This document shows, piece after piece, positions 16,972 through 25,306 of a DNA stretch of 64,000 nt (positions are counted from its first letter, which is position 1; each line of letters opens with the position of its first letter). The stretch is from assembly GCF_001421885.1 (NCBI RefSeq), contig NZ_LMLH01000030.1, positions 124,001 through 188,000 on the forward strand. The letters are read 5' to 3'. The notes under the pieces are model-generated. The model did no database searches, was not told where the DNA came from, and saw only the letters and a list, made by a program, of their open reading frames with translations. This DNA is from Pseudomonas sp. Leaf48 (GTDB lineage Bacteria; Pseudomonadota; Gammaproteobacteria; Pseudomonadales; Pseudomonadaceae). A program made the position numbers and the translations under genes.

Positions 16972-17856
16972 TTGACGTCGCCCATCAGCACCCCGCTTTC
17001 CGGCGTCAATCAGCCCTTCAAGGGGATCATGCTGATCCTTTTCGCGACTTTCCTGTTCTCCACTCACGATGCCTTGTCGAAATACCTGTCCGGGTTCTAC
17101 CCGATCGTCATGGTGGTGTGGGCGCGATATGTGGTGCATACCCTGCTGATGGCAGGGATTTTTCTGCCGCAATCGGGGCTGCGGGTCCTGCGCACCAAGC
17201 GGCCGATGTTGCAGCTGATCAGGGCGTTGTGCCTGTTGGGAACCAGTCTGTTTTTTACCACCGGCCTGCAGTACATACCGCTGGCTGAAGCGACGGCGGT
17301 CAACTTTCTGGCTCCGGTACTGGTGACGGCCTTATCGGTGCCGTTGCTGGGTGAACGGGTGACCCGCGGACAGTGGGTCGCAGTGATTTGCGGGTTCATC
17401 GGTGTTTTGATCATCGTGCATCCCGGCGGTGAGTTGTTCACCCCGGCCGTCTTGCTGCCGCTCTGTTCGGCGCTGTTTTTCTGTTTCTACCAACTGCTCA
17501 CCCGCAAGCTCAGCGAAGTCGACAGCCCGACCACTAGTAACTTCTTCGCCGGGCTGTGCAACACCTTGGTGATGAGTGCGCTGGTGCCGTTCTTCTGGCA
17601 GTTCCCGAGTTTGATGCACGCAATCATGATGCTGGCGTTGGGGGCATGCGGGATGACTGCGCATTTGTTCCTGACCCAGGCGTTCCGCCACGCCGCGCCG
17701 GCCTTGCTGGCACCCTTCGGCTATTGCCAGATCGTGTTTGCCGGGCTGCTGGGCTGGCTGTTGTTTTCCCACACGCCGACCCTGACCACAGTGGTCGGTA
17801 TCGCCGTGATCTGTTGCAGTGGTCTGGCAGCCGCATGGCAGCAAAGCCGGCGCTGA
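16972..17856 (+). CDS. DMT-superfamily transporter (EamA)
   Basis: The protein has 294 residues with a TTG start placed just after AAAAAAGGA. Two EamA repeats give about ten membrane helices, starting GIMLILFATFLFSTHDALSK and, in the second half, LLPLCSALFFCFYQLLTRK. The FSTHDALSKYL and ARYVVHTLL motifs place it with RhaT/YdcZ-like metabolite exporters rather than with the YedA group found at 5.8 kb. The IclR-type regulator lies upstream and a TetR-type regulator downstream, so expression is probably substrate-controlled. Confidence 0.85.
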   Translation: MTSPISTPLSGVNQPFKGIMLILFATFLFSTHDALSKYLSGFYPIVMVVWARYVVHTLLMAGIFLPQSGLRVLRTKRPMLQLIRALCLLGTSLFFTTGLQYIPLAEATAVNFLAPVLVTALSVPLLGERVTRGQWVAVICGFIGVLIIVHPGGELFTPAVLLPLCSALFFCFYQLLTRKLSEVDSPTTSNFFAGLCNTLVMSALVPFFWQFPSLMHAIMMLALGACGMTAHLFLTQAFRHAAPALLAPFGYCQIVFAGLLGWLLFSHTPTLTTVVGIAVICCSGLAAAWQQSRR

Positions 17857-18055
17857 GTAGTTATGTCGGTTATGGTGCTGCCAATGTCGCAGTGAGGCTG
17901 GCAGCCAAGGCCAGATCCAGAAGAGGTGCCCTTCGTCAGGCGAAGTTGTAGCAAAATCGTAAGCACGGCAACGAAAGCGCCACCCCGCAGCTTCCTTTCT
18001 CTGTGTGGCGCGGCCCATAATCGGCTGCTTGTGCAGTGATGGCCGTGAGCCCGCA

Positions 18056-18730
18056 ATGACAACAACTTCAGAACTTCCTCTTGCGCCTGCGGCTGTTGCC
18101 GAGCCGCGCAAGAGTCGCAAGAACAACCCGGAAAAGACCCGCGAGAATATCCTGCAAGAGGCTATTGTCGAGTTCGTCCAGCAGGGTCTTTCCGGTGCTC
18201 GCGTCGATGCCATCGCCGAGCGCATTCATACCTCCAAGCGCATGATCTATTACTACTTCGGCAGTAAGGAGCAGCTCTATGTCGAGGTGCTGGAAAAACT
18301 CTACGGTGATATTCGCAACACCGAAAGTCGCTTGCATCTGGCTGAACTGGCGCCGGTGGATGCGATTCGACGCCTGGTGGAATTCACCTTCGATCACCAC
18401 GACCACAACGTCGATTTCGTGCGCATCGTCAGCATCGAAAACATCCACAATGCCGAGTTCGTGAAACGCTCCGAAGCGATCAGGGCCATGAACAACACCA
18501 TTCTCGATTCCCTGAGTGAGATTCTGCGTAGGGGTGTTGAGGCGGGTGTATTTCGGCAGGGGCTAGCGCCGCTGGATGTACATCTGCTGATCAGTTCGTT
18601 CTGTTTTCATCGTGTTTCGAACAGACATACCATCGGTGAGATTTTCCAGATCGACTTGCCGGACGAAAGCATCAAGCAGCGTCATCGCGAGATGATTTGC
18701 GAGTCGGTGTTGCGCTACCTGCAGGCCTGA
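18056..18730 (+). CDS. TetR-family transcriptional regulator
   Basis: The product has 224 residues. The N-terminal TetR domain at about 25-75 reads KTRENILQEAIVEFVQQGL, then VDAIAERIHTSKRMIYYYF as the helix-turn-helix. The C-terminal domain contains FDHHDHNVDFVRIVSIENIHN, typical of the TetR_C group found near aromatic and carbon catabolism genes in Pseudomonas. I took the ATG at 18056 (MTTTSELPLAP); an upstream in-frame ATG adds a non-conserved leader. The regulated gene may be the adjacent DMT transporter or something outside this cluster. Confidence 0.88.
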   Translation: MTTTSELPLAPAAVAEPRKSRKNNPEKTRENILQEAIVEFVQQGLSGARVDAIAERIHTSKRMIYYYFGSKEQLYVEVLEKLYGDIRNTESRLHLAELAPVDAIRRLVEFTFDHHDHNVDFVRIVSIENIHNAEFVKRSEAIRAMNNTILDSLSEILRRGVEAGVFRQGLAPLDVHLLISSFCFHRVSNRHTIGEIFQIDLPDESIKQRHREMICESVLRYLQA

Positions 18731-18898
18731 TGCCTTTGCGGGCAAGCCTGCCCCACAGAGCACTGTTCCTTTGGGAAGGGGCTTGGCGCGATGCTTTTTT
18801 TCAGCCTGCGGAGATGAAATGTACCTAATGGTTAATTCGGTCCGTTGAAGCAAAATTTGTCCGGCGTATTCCATGCGGTGATCGAACGCTTTCGTCGT

Positions 18899-19810
18899 TC
18901 AGCGCGGCAGGTGTTCTACCAGGAAGTCGATGAACGCCCGCAGTCGCAATGGCACGTGGCGACTTTGCGGATAGAGCAGCGTGAAGGGCCGTGAGCGTCC
19001 GCCATAGGGTTGGAGCACTTCCACCAGCGAGCCTGCGGCCAGCTCGTTTTCGACGATAAAACGATAGGTTTGAAACAACCCCGCCCCATGTTTGGCCAGG
19101 GTCACTGCGCCAAGCACATCGTCTGAACAACTGAGATTGCCTTCGGCCAGTATTTCCCGGGGTTTACCCTCGTCATTGAACAGCCAGGCGATGCGCCGCC
19201 CACTGCTGGGCAATTCGTACTGTATGCATTCGTGTTGTGCCAGGTCGTCGAGGGTTTGCGGGGTTCCGGCGCGTTTGAGGTAGTCGGGGCTGGCGATCAT
19301 CACCAATGGGGCGTCTTCAAGCTGCCGGGCGATCAGGCCGGAATCCGGTATGGCGCGCACGCGAATGGCCATGTCATAGCCTTCGCCGACAAAATCGATG
19401 TTGCGGTTGCTGATGTGCGACTCGACCTTCACTGCCGGATAGCGCGCGCGAAATCCGGGCAGCAATGGCAGGATTCGATGGTGCGCATAGGTGGTCGGAA
19501 TACTGATGCGCAATGTTCCGGAGGGCACTTGCTGCTGACCCATGACCTCGCGCTGGGCTTCAACCAGTTGCACCAGTGCCTGGCGACATTCCTCGTAGTA
19601 GCGCCGGCCACTGTCGGTCAGTTTGACGCTGCGGGTGGTACGTGCGAACAGGCGTACACCCAGGCGTTCCTCCATGCGCGACACCGAACGGCTCACTGCG
19701 GCGGGCGTTACCCCTGCCACTGACGCAGCAGCAGTAAAGCTGCCGGCTTCGGCGGCCAGGCAAAACAGCTCGATGCTGCCCAACTGTAGATCGTCGAATT
19801 GTCGCTGCAT
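18899..19810 (-). CDS. LysR-family transcriptional regulator
   Basis: The protein has 303 residues. The N-terminal helix-turn-helix (LGSIELFCLAAEAGSFTAAA, then VTPAAVSRSVSRMEERLGVRLFARTTRSV) is followed by a type-2 periplasmic-binding-like effector domain (TLRISIPTTYAHHRILPLLP and GYDMAIRVR). It belongs to the CrgA/AaeR-like subgroup with the LFARTTR block. No divergent partner gene is present, so its target is unclear. Confidence 0.9.
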   Translation of the reverse strand: MQRQFDDLQLGSIELFCLAAEAGSFTAAASVAGVTPAAVSRSVSRMEERLGVRLFARTTRSVKLTDSGRRYYEECRQALVQLVEAQREVMGQQQVPSGTLRISIPTTYAHHRILPLLPGFRARYPAVKVESHISNRNIDFVGEGYDMAIRVRAIPDSGLIARQLEDAPLVMIASPDYLKRAGTPQTLDDLAQHECIQYELPSSGRRIAWLFNDEGKPREILAEGNLSCSDDVLGAVTLAKHGAGLFQTYRFIVENELAAGSLVEVLQPYGGRSRPFTLLYPQSRHVPLRLRAFIDFLVEHLPR

Positions 19811-19874
19811 GATGGCACCGGGCTTTGGATGAAGAGGCGCGACAAGTATTAATCAGGGGGCGGAATACGAATAC

Positions 19875-19899
19875 AAAAAAGCCGTCACTGAGACGGCTT
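19875..19899 (-). terminator. Intrinsic terminator of the NCS2 permease-trmA unit
   Basis: Read on the minus strand, AAGCCGTCTCAGTGACGGCTT forms a stem of eight base pairs followed by a T run (TTTTTTGTAT). It lies 20 bases after the trmA stop codon. Confidence 0.8.
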
Positions 19900-19919
19900 G
19901 ATTGCATCTGGCAAGGTGA

Positions 19920-20999
19920 TCAACGCCGGGTCAACAACACGCCGGATTCCATGTGATGAGTCCATGGGAACTGGTCGAACATCGCACAGCGGGTGATGCG
20001 GTGGGTGTCGTGCAACTGGGCGATGTTGGCCGCCAGGGTCTCCGGGTTGCAGGAGATGTACAGGATGTTGTCGAAGCGCCGGGTCAGCTCGCAGGTGTCC
20101 GGGTCCATGCCGGCGCGCGGTGGGTCGACGAACACGCTGCCAAACTCGTAGCTCTTGAGGTCAATGCCGTGCAGACGGCGGAACGGGCGCACTTCGTTCA
20201 GGGCTTCGGTCAGTTCCTCGGCGGACAAACGCACCAGGGTGACGTTATCCACGGCGTTTTCGCTGAGGTTGCTCAGCGCCGCATTGACCGAGGTCTTGCT
20301 GATTTCGGTGGCCAGCACCTTGCGCACTCGGGTAGCGAGCGGCAGGGTGAAATTGCCGTTGCCGCAATACAGCTCCAGCAAATCGTCGGTGCGATCGCCC
20401 AGGGCGTCGTAGGCCCAGTTGAGCATCTTCTGGTTCACCGTGCCGTTGGGCTGGGTGAACGCGCCTTCGGGTTGGCGGTAGCTGAAGGTGCGGCCGCCAA
20501 CTTCCAGTTTCTCGACCACATAATCGTGACCGATGACTTCGCGTTTGCCTTTGGAACGGCCAATGATGCTGACGTTCAAGTCGCTCGCCAGTTTCGCAGC
20601 CGCCATGTGCCAGTGCTCGTCGAGCGGGCGGTGATAGCACAGGGTGATCATCGCATCGCCCGCCAGGGTGGTCAGGAACTCCACCTGAAACAGCTTGTGG
20701 CTCAGGGCCGCACTGGCTTGCCAGGCGGCTTTGAGCTGCGGCATCAACTGGTTGATGCGCAGGCTGGCAATCGGAAACTCTTCGATCAGGATCGGCGTAC
20801 GTTTGTCTTCCTGGGAAAACATTGCGTAGTGCCGCTCGCCGGCTTCGCGCCACAGGCGGAACTCGGCGCGCAGGCGGAAGTTCTTCAGTGGCGAATCGAA
20901 GACAGCCGGCTCGGGTGCATCGAACGGGGCCAGCAGGTCACGCAGGCGCGTGACCTTGTCTTCGAGTTGAGCGGCGTAGGCCTGGGAATCAAAAGTCAT
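19920..20999 (-). CDS. trmA: tRNA (uracil-5-)-methyltransferase
   Basis: The product has 359 residues. TrmA methylates U54 of tRNA to ribothymidine using S-adenosylmethionine. The SAM site is LLELYCGNGNFTLPLA, a DPPRAG loop follows (SVFVDPPRAGMD), and the catalytic cysteine is in ILYISCNPETLAANI. QPNGTVNQKMLNW and the C-terminal FDQFPWTHHMESG are typical. Its ATG overlaps the TGA of the upstream permease gene (ATGA), so translation is coupled. An in-frame upstream start would overlap further and is not needed. Confidence 0.96.
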   Translation of the reverse strand: MTFDSQAYAAQLEDKVTRLRDLLAPFDAPEPAVFDSPLKNFRLRAEFRLWREAGERHYAMFSQEDKRTPILIEEFPIASLRINQLMPQLKAAWQASAALSHKLFQVEFLTTLAGDAMITLCYHRPLDEHWHMAAAKLASDLNVSIIGRSKGKREVIGHDYVVEKLEVGGRTFSYRQPEGAFTQPNGTVNQKMLNWAYDALGDRTDDLLELYCGNGNFTLPLATRVRKVLATEISKTSVNAALSNLSENAVDNVTLVRLSAEELTEALNEVRPFRRLHGIDLKSYEFGSVFVDPPRAGMDPDTCELTRRFDNILYISCNPETLAANIAQLHDTHRITRCAMFDQFPWTHHMESGVLLTRR

Positions 21000-22291
21000 G
21001 CGTTGAACCAACCCAGCTTGATCACGAACAGAATTGACAAGATCACCAGCGCCGGGTTCAGTTCACGGGCGCGGCCCGACAGCACTTTGATCACGGTCCA
21101 GGAGATGAAGCCGAAGGCGATGCCGTTCGCGATGGAATAAGTGAATGGCATGGCCAGGGCGGTGACCACGACCGGTGCGGCAACGGTGATGTCTTCCCAG
21201 TCTACCTCGGCCAGGCCGGAAGTCATCAGCACGGCCACGAACAACAGCGCAGGTGCAGTGGCGAACGCCGGAACGCTGGCGGCCAGTGGCGAGAAGAACA
21301 GCGCCAGCAGGAACAGGATTGCCACCACGATGGCGGTCAGGCCGGTGCGGCCACCGGCACTCACGCCAGCGGCGGATTCGATGTAGCTGGTGGTGGTCGA
21401 GGTGCCGAGCAGGGAACCGGCCATGGCCGCGGTGCTGTCGGCGATCAGGGCGCGCCCCATTTTCGGCATGTGGCCGTCCTTGCCCATCAACCCGGCGCGC
21501 TTGGCGACGCCGATCAGGGTGCCGGAGTTGTCGAACAGGTCGACGAACAGGAAGGCGAAGATCACGCTGACCAGACCGATGTCCAGGGCACCTTTGATGT
21601 CCAGTTGCAGGAAGGTCGGGGCCAGGGACGGCGGCATCGACATCACGCCGCCGAACGGGGTGAAGCCCAGCACGATCGACGCGATGGTCACAGCCAGGAT
21701 GCCGATCAGCACCGCACCGCGCACGGCGAGGGCTTCGAGGCCGACGATCAGGGCAAAGCCGAGGGTCGCGAGAATAGGCGCCGGTTGTTTCAGGTCACCG
21801 AGACCGACCATGGTTGCCGGGTTGCTGACCACGATTCCGGCGTTGTGCAGGGCGATCAGCGCCAGGAACAGGCCGATACCGGCGGCAATCGCCGAGCGCA
21901 GCGGCAACGGGATGCTGTTGATGATCCATTCACGGATGCGGAAGATCGACAGCAGAAAGAAGCACACTGCCGAGATGAACACCGCTCCCAGTGCCACCTG
22001 CCAGGTGTGACCCATGTGCAGGACCACGGTGTAGGTGAAGAAGGCGTTCAAGCCCATGCCCGGTGCGAGTGCGATCGGGTAGTTGGCGATCAGGCCCATG
22101 GTTGTGGAGCCGATGGCCGCCGCCAGACAGGTGGCGACGAACACGGCACCCTTGTCCATGCCGGTCTCGCCGAGGATGCTCGGGTTGACGAACAGAATGT
22201 AGGCCATGGCCAAAAAGGTCGTGACGCCCGCCAGAATCTCGGTCCGCACGTTGGTGTTGTGTGCCTTGAGTTGAAACAGCCTTTCCAGCAT
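20996..22291 (-). CDS. NCS2-family purine permease (AzgA-like)
   Basis: This protein of 431 residues has 12-14 hydrophobic segments. It matches the AzgA-like branch of NCS2 permeases. Markers are EILAGVTTFLAMAYILFVNP, GMGLNAFFTYTVV, FLFVDLFDNSGTLIGVA and GTSTTTSYIESAAGVSAGGRTG. These import adenine, guanine or hypoxanthine by proton symport. It is coupled to trmA by a four-base overlap. Confidence 0.93.
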   Translation of the reverse strand: MLERLFQLKAHNTNVRTEILAGVTTFLAMAYILFVNPSILGETGMDKGAVFVATCLAAAIGSTTMGLIANYPIALAPGMGLNAFFTYTVVLHMGHTWQVALGAVFISAVCFFLLSIFRIREWIINSIPLPLRSAIAAGIGLFLALIALHNAGIVVSNPATMVGLGDLKQPAPILATLGFALIVGLEALAVRGAVLIGILAVTIASIVLGFTPFGGVMSMPPSLAPTFLQLDIKGALDIGLVSVIFAFLFVDLFDNSGTLIGVAKRAGLMGKDGHMPKMGRALIADSTAAMAGSLLGTSTTTSYIESAAGVSAGGRTGLTAIVVAILFLLALFFSPLAASVPAFATAPALLFVAVLMTSGLAEVDWEDITVAAPVVVTALAMPFTYSIANGIAFGFISWTVIKVLSGRARELNPALVILSILFVIKLGWFNA

Positions 22292-22514
22292 GTCTGCTCC
22301 CCGTGGCGCGCCGGGCGCCGTGAATGTATCGACCTCAACAGCAAAGCACAGACAGCAGAACGCGCCTGGAATTTACTGTGGGCCGGAAAAAGCCGCGCAT
22401 CATACCAGCAGCGTGGGGCTATGGCTGCTTAAGCCTGCGATGGTTAGCAATGTTTTGCGACGAAGCCAACTGCGCCATACTGCGCGCTGGTTTTTCGGGG
22501 TATTCAGGTCCTGC

Positions 22515-22961
22515 ATGAAAAAGCGTCTGGTTAGCGTGTTTGCGGCGATGTTAGCGCTGTTTCTCGGGGTTCAAAGCGCTGCGGCAGCTTCGGCCCCGCC
22601 GTTGAGTCAGTTGAAAGTGCTAAAGGTGTCATCGCCGTCCTGTGGCGTTGAAGACATTGCCGAGGGGCAGGCTCAGACCCGCTGCGATCACAGTGGCCCG
22701 AACATCATGATTTACGTGCTGGAGGTCGGTTACGGGCGCGAACCCCATGTCGGGCTGGATGGATTCGACGTCAATGGCACCCGCACACCGGTCTGCGCCT
22801 TTAAAAACGGCAACCTGACCACTTGCACCCCGGGGGGGAAAACCGTGGGCTATTTGTACGCCTTCGATCTGGCGGGCAAACAGGAAGGCACGTTCACCTT
22901 CAGCAATATCTCGCTCAATGCCCCGGGCATCACGATGTCGACGCAGCTTTACATCAAGTAA
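22515..22961 (+). CDS. Secreted DUF4879-like (YolA-type) protein
   Basis: The product has 148 residues. The N-terminal signal peptide is MKKRLVSVFAAMLALFLGV with a likely cut in QSAAAASA. The mature part of about 120 residues has four cysteines (SPSCGVED, TRCDHSGPN, PVCAFKNG and TTCTPGG), probably in two disulfides. A YLEVGYG-like VLEVGYGREPHV stretch resembles DUF4879/YolA-type secreted proteins, though I am only moderately sure of that name. CAGGT lies before the start as a weak ribosome-binding site. Function is unknown. Confidence 0.7.
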   Translation: MKKRLVSVFAAMLALFLGVQSAAAASAPPLSQLKVLKVSSPSCGVEDIAEGQAQTRCDHSGPNIMIYVLEVGYGREPHVGLDGFDVNGTRTPVCAFKNGNLTTCTPGGKTVGYLYAFDLAGKQEGTFTFSNISLNAPGITMSTQLYIK

Positions 22962-23029
22962 CGGCACGGTTCTAACAGGGGGCAGGAAAGCTGACTACGC
23001 TTTAAGGATCATTCCGTGGATCGTAGCCA

Positions 23030-23584
23030 ATGACCTTTCGAGCCTTGATTTCCCTTGCCGAGGGCACTGATGACCTGCAGACAGTCACCCTGATCGATGT
23101 GCTGCGCCGCGCCAACGTCGAAGTGGTGGTGGCCAGTACCGAGGGGCGGCGCATGCTCACCTGCGCTCGCGGCACGCGCCTGACCTGCGATGCAATGCTG
23201 GTGGATTTGCTGGCGCAGCCATTCGACCTGATCGCCCTGCCGGGCGGTGCCGTCAGCGCACAACACTTGGCGGCCCATCAACCCCTGCAACAATTGATCA
23301 AGGACCAGGCGGCGGCCGGACGTTTGTTCGCGGGCATTGCCGAAGCGCCTGCGGTGACGCTGCAAACATTTGGTGTGTTGCGACAACGACGCATGACTTG
23401 CCTGCCTTCGGCCAGCCATCAATTGTCAGGCTGTAACTTCGTCGATCAACCGGTAGTGGTCGACGGCAACTGCATCACCGCCCAGGGTTCCGGCGCAGCG
23501 CTGGCCTTTGCACTGGCACTGGTGGAGCAGCTCTGCGGCAAGGCCGCGCGTGCGACGGTGGCAGCAGAGTTATTGGTCAAATAA
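23030..23584 (+). CDS. DJ-1/PfpI-family protein lacking the nucleophilic cysteine
   Basis: The protein has 184 residues and aligns along its length with YajL/DJ-1. It shows LISLAEGTDDLQTVTLIDVL at the N-terminus, LIALPGGAVSAQHL in the middle and ITAQGSGAALAFALALVEQL near the end. The nucleophile elbow that reads A-x-I-C-A-A-P-A in YajL is AGIAEAPAV here, so the conserved cysteine is alanine (residue 104). The acidic partner residue near position 15 is in GTDDLQ rather than the usual E-E. The known chemistry of the family (glyoxalase, deglycase or chaperone claims) depends on that cysteine, so this copy is probably non-catalytic or has another role. It follows the secreted protein gene after 68 bases. 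Confidence 0.85.
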   Translation: MTFRALISLAEGTDDLQTVTLIDVLRRANVEVVVASTEGRRMLTCARGTRLTCDAMLVDLLAQPFDLIALPGGAVSAQHLAAHQPLQQLIKDQAAAGRLFAGIAEAPAVTLQTFGVLRQRRMTCLPSASHQLSGCNFVDQPVVVDGNCITAQGSGAALAFALALVEQLCGKAARATVAAELLVK

Positions 23585-23587
23585 ACG

Positions 23588-24826
23588 TCAGACCTTCGCC
23601 TCTTCCTTAGGCTCATGCATGCGGTCACGGCTGGCCAGGGTCGGGAAGAGTTTGACCCAGACTCCGGTCACCACCAGCGTGCCGATCCCGCCCATGACCA
23701 CTGCGGGCACGGTGCCGAACCAGTGGGCGGTCAGGCCCGACTCGAACTCACCCAATTGATTGGAAGCGCCGATGAACAGGCCGTTCACGGCGCTGACCCG
23801 GCCGCGCATTTCGTCCGGGGTTTCCAGTTGTACGAAGGACGCGCGGATCACCATGCTGATCATGTCGGCAGCGCCCAGTACCACCAGCACTGCCAGGGAA
23901 AACCAGAACGAAGTCGACAGGCCGAAGGCGATGGTGGCCACACCGAAGATACCCACCGCTGTGAACATGACTCGTCCGACGTTGCGCTCCACGGCAAATC
24001 GCGCGAGGAACAGCGACATCAGCAGCGCCCCCACCGCCGGTGCCGAGCGCAACAGGCCCAGCCCCCATGGACCGGTCAGCAGAATGTCCTTGGCAAACAC
24101 CGGTAGCAATGCCGTCGCGCCACCGAGCAGGACGGCAAACAGGTCGAGGGAGATCGCACCGAGAATGTCCGGACGACTGCGGATGAAACGGATGCCCGCA
24201 AGCAGTGAGTCGAGGGTGGCCTTGCCCTTGTTCAGTGGCGTCTGTCGCGCCGGCAGGTTGAGCATCAGCGAACAGGCGATGACATACAGGAGCACCGTCG
24301 GGCCATATACCCAGACACTGCCAAAGGCATACAACAAGCCACCGAGGGCCGGGGCAACGATGGTTGCCGATTGCTGGGCCGATTGCGCAGCAGCAACGGC
24401 TCGGGGAAACAGGGCGCTGGGCACGATGCTCGGCAGCAAGGCCTGGGTGGTCGGCATTTCGAAGGAGCGCGCGGCACCGAGCAGGAAGGCCAGGATGAAG
24501 ATCATTTCCCGGGTAACGTGATCGGTAGCGCTGCCGATGGCCAGGGCCAGGGCGATCAGCGCTTGCAGTGACTGGCAAATCGCGGCGACCTTGCGCCGGT
24601 CGTAGCGATCCGCGACGTGTCCGGTGTGGAGCATGAACAGCACGCGTGGCGCGAATTCCACCAGGCCGACCAGACCGAGGTCGAGGACGTTTCCGGTCAG
24701 TTGATACAGGTTCCAGCCAATCGCCACGGTGAGCATTTGAAAGCCGCTGGCGGTAAAAACCCGCGCCAGCCAGAACGCAATGAAGGGACGGTGGTGACGT
24801 AACAGCAAGGGCTCTTGGCTGGGCAT
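23588..24826 (-). CDS. MFS transporter (EntS-like)
   Basis: The protein has 412 residues and about 11-12 membrane helices. It resembles the EntS/MFS_3 group, with FIAFWLARVFTASGFQML, GHVADRYDRRKVAAICQ and ALLPSIVPSALFPRAVAAA. The group includes siderophore and drug exporters. I placed the start at ATG 24826 (MPSQEPLLLRHHR); the open frame continues upstream but through a repeat element. It is convergent with the DJ-1-like gene, with only three bases between the stops. Confidence 0.87.
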   Translation of the reverse strand: MPSQEPLLLRHHRPFIAFWLARVFTASGFQMLTVAIGWNLYQLTGNVLDLGLVGLVEFAPRVLFMLHTGHVADRYDRRKVAAICQSLQALIALALAIGSATDHVTREMIFILAFLLGAARSFEMPTTQALLPSIVPSALFPRAVAAAQSAQQSATIVAPALGGLLYAFGSVWVYGPTVLLYVIACSLMLNLPARQTPLNKGKATLDSLLAGIRFIRSRPDILGAISLDLFAVLLGGATALLPVFAKDILLTGPWGLGLLRSAPAVGALLMSLFLARFAVERNVGRVMFTAVGIFGVATIAFGLSTSFWFSLAVLVVLGAADMISMVIRASFVQLETPDEMRGRVSAVNGLFIGASNQLGEFESGLTAHWFGTVPAVVMGGIGTLVVTGVWVKLFPTLASRDRMHEPKEEAKV

Positions 24827-24939
24827 CTGCGGGCAAATCTTGGGGGAGGGGAAGGGTGAGGTTATCACCAACCTGTAACAGGAAGTTGCGGCGGCGGAAA
24901 ATTTAGTTAGCCAGACATCTATTCCAGGCAGCCAATAGT

Positions 24940-25033
24940 CCCTGTGTGCGGGCTTGCTCGCCAAGAGGGTGGTACATCCAGCATTGATTTCGACTGACAC
25001 AGCGCATTCGCGAGCAAGCCCGCCCTCACAGGG
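24940..25033. repeat. REP pair, inverted, diverged left arm
   Basis: CCCTGTGTGCGGGCTTGCTC and the complement GAGCAAGCCCGCCCTCACAG enclose about 50 bases. They lie in the 480-base gap between the MFS and cioA genes. The other part of that gap holds the Anr box and the cio leader; I see no further gene in it. Confidence 0.8.
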
Positions 25034-25133
25034 AAATGGTGTGCAGGCCTCATCAACTCCATGAGGCAACTTGTCACGCGGCAATAGACCACGCGGTTCT
25101 TCCCCACAAATGGGACTACGCTTTCAACGTTGA

Positions 25134-25147
25134 TTGATCCAGGTCAA
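25134..25147 (+). promoter_or_regulatory. Anr/FNR box upstream of cioAB
   Basis: TTGAT-CCAG-GTCAA matches the Anr/FNR consensus TTGAT-N4-ATCAA in nine of ten informative bases. It is centred 166 bases upstream of the cioA start codon. Anr is known to repress cioAB in P. aeruginosa at low oxygen, so this site fits established regulation. I could not find a convincing -10 box at the spacing expected for activation. Confidence 0.7.
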
Positions 25148-25306
25148 TACCCCAAAAGGAATTGATCCGGCGGCCGCAAGGCCAGACCCCTGCGGTGTGA
25201 TGCCGGTAAAAAAAAGAACGAATTGGAATTCGCCGCACTCGATATCCGTGGGGCCGGGGATGCAGGCTCCCAGCCAGCAGCCGTACTACCTGACAGAGGA
25301 AGACTT

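Noticed and set aside
22290..22514. Longer start for the DUF4879-like protein
   Set aside because: The extra 75 residues precede an obvious signal peptide and overlap the promoter region of the divergent permease gene.
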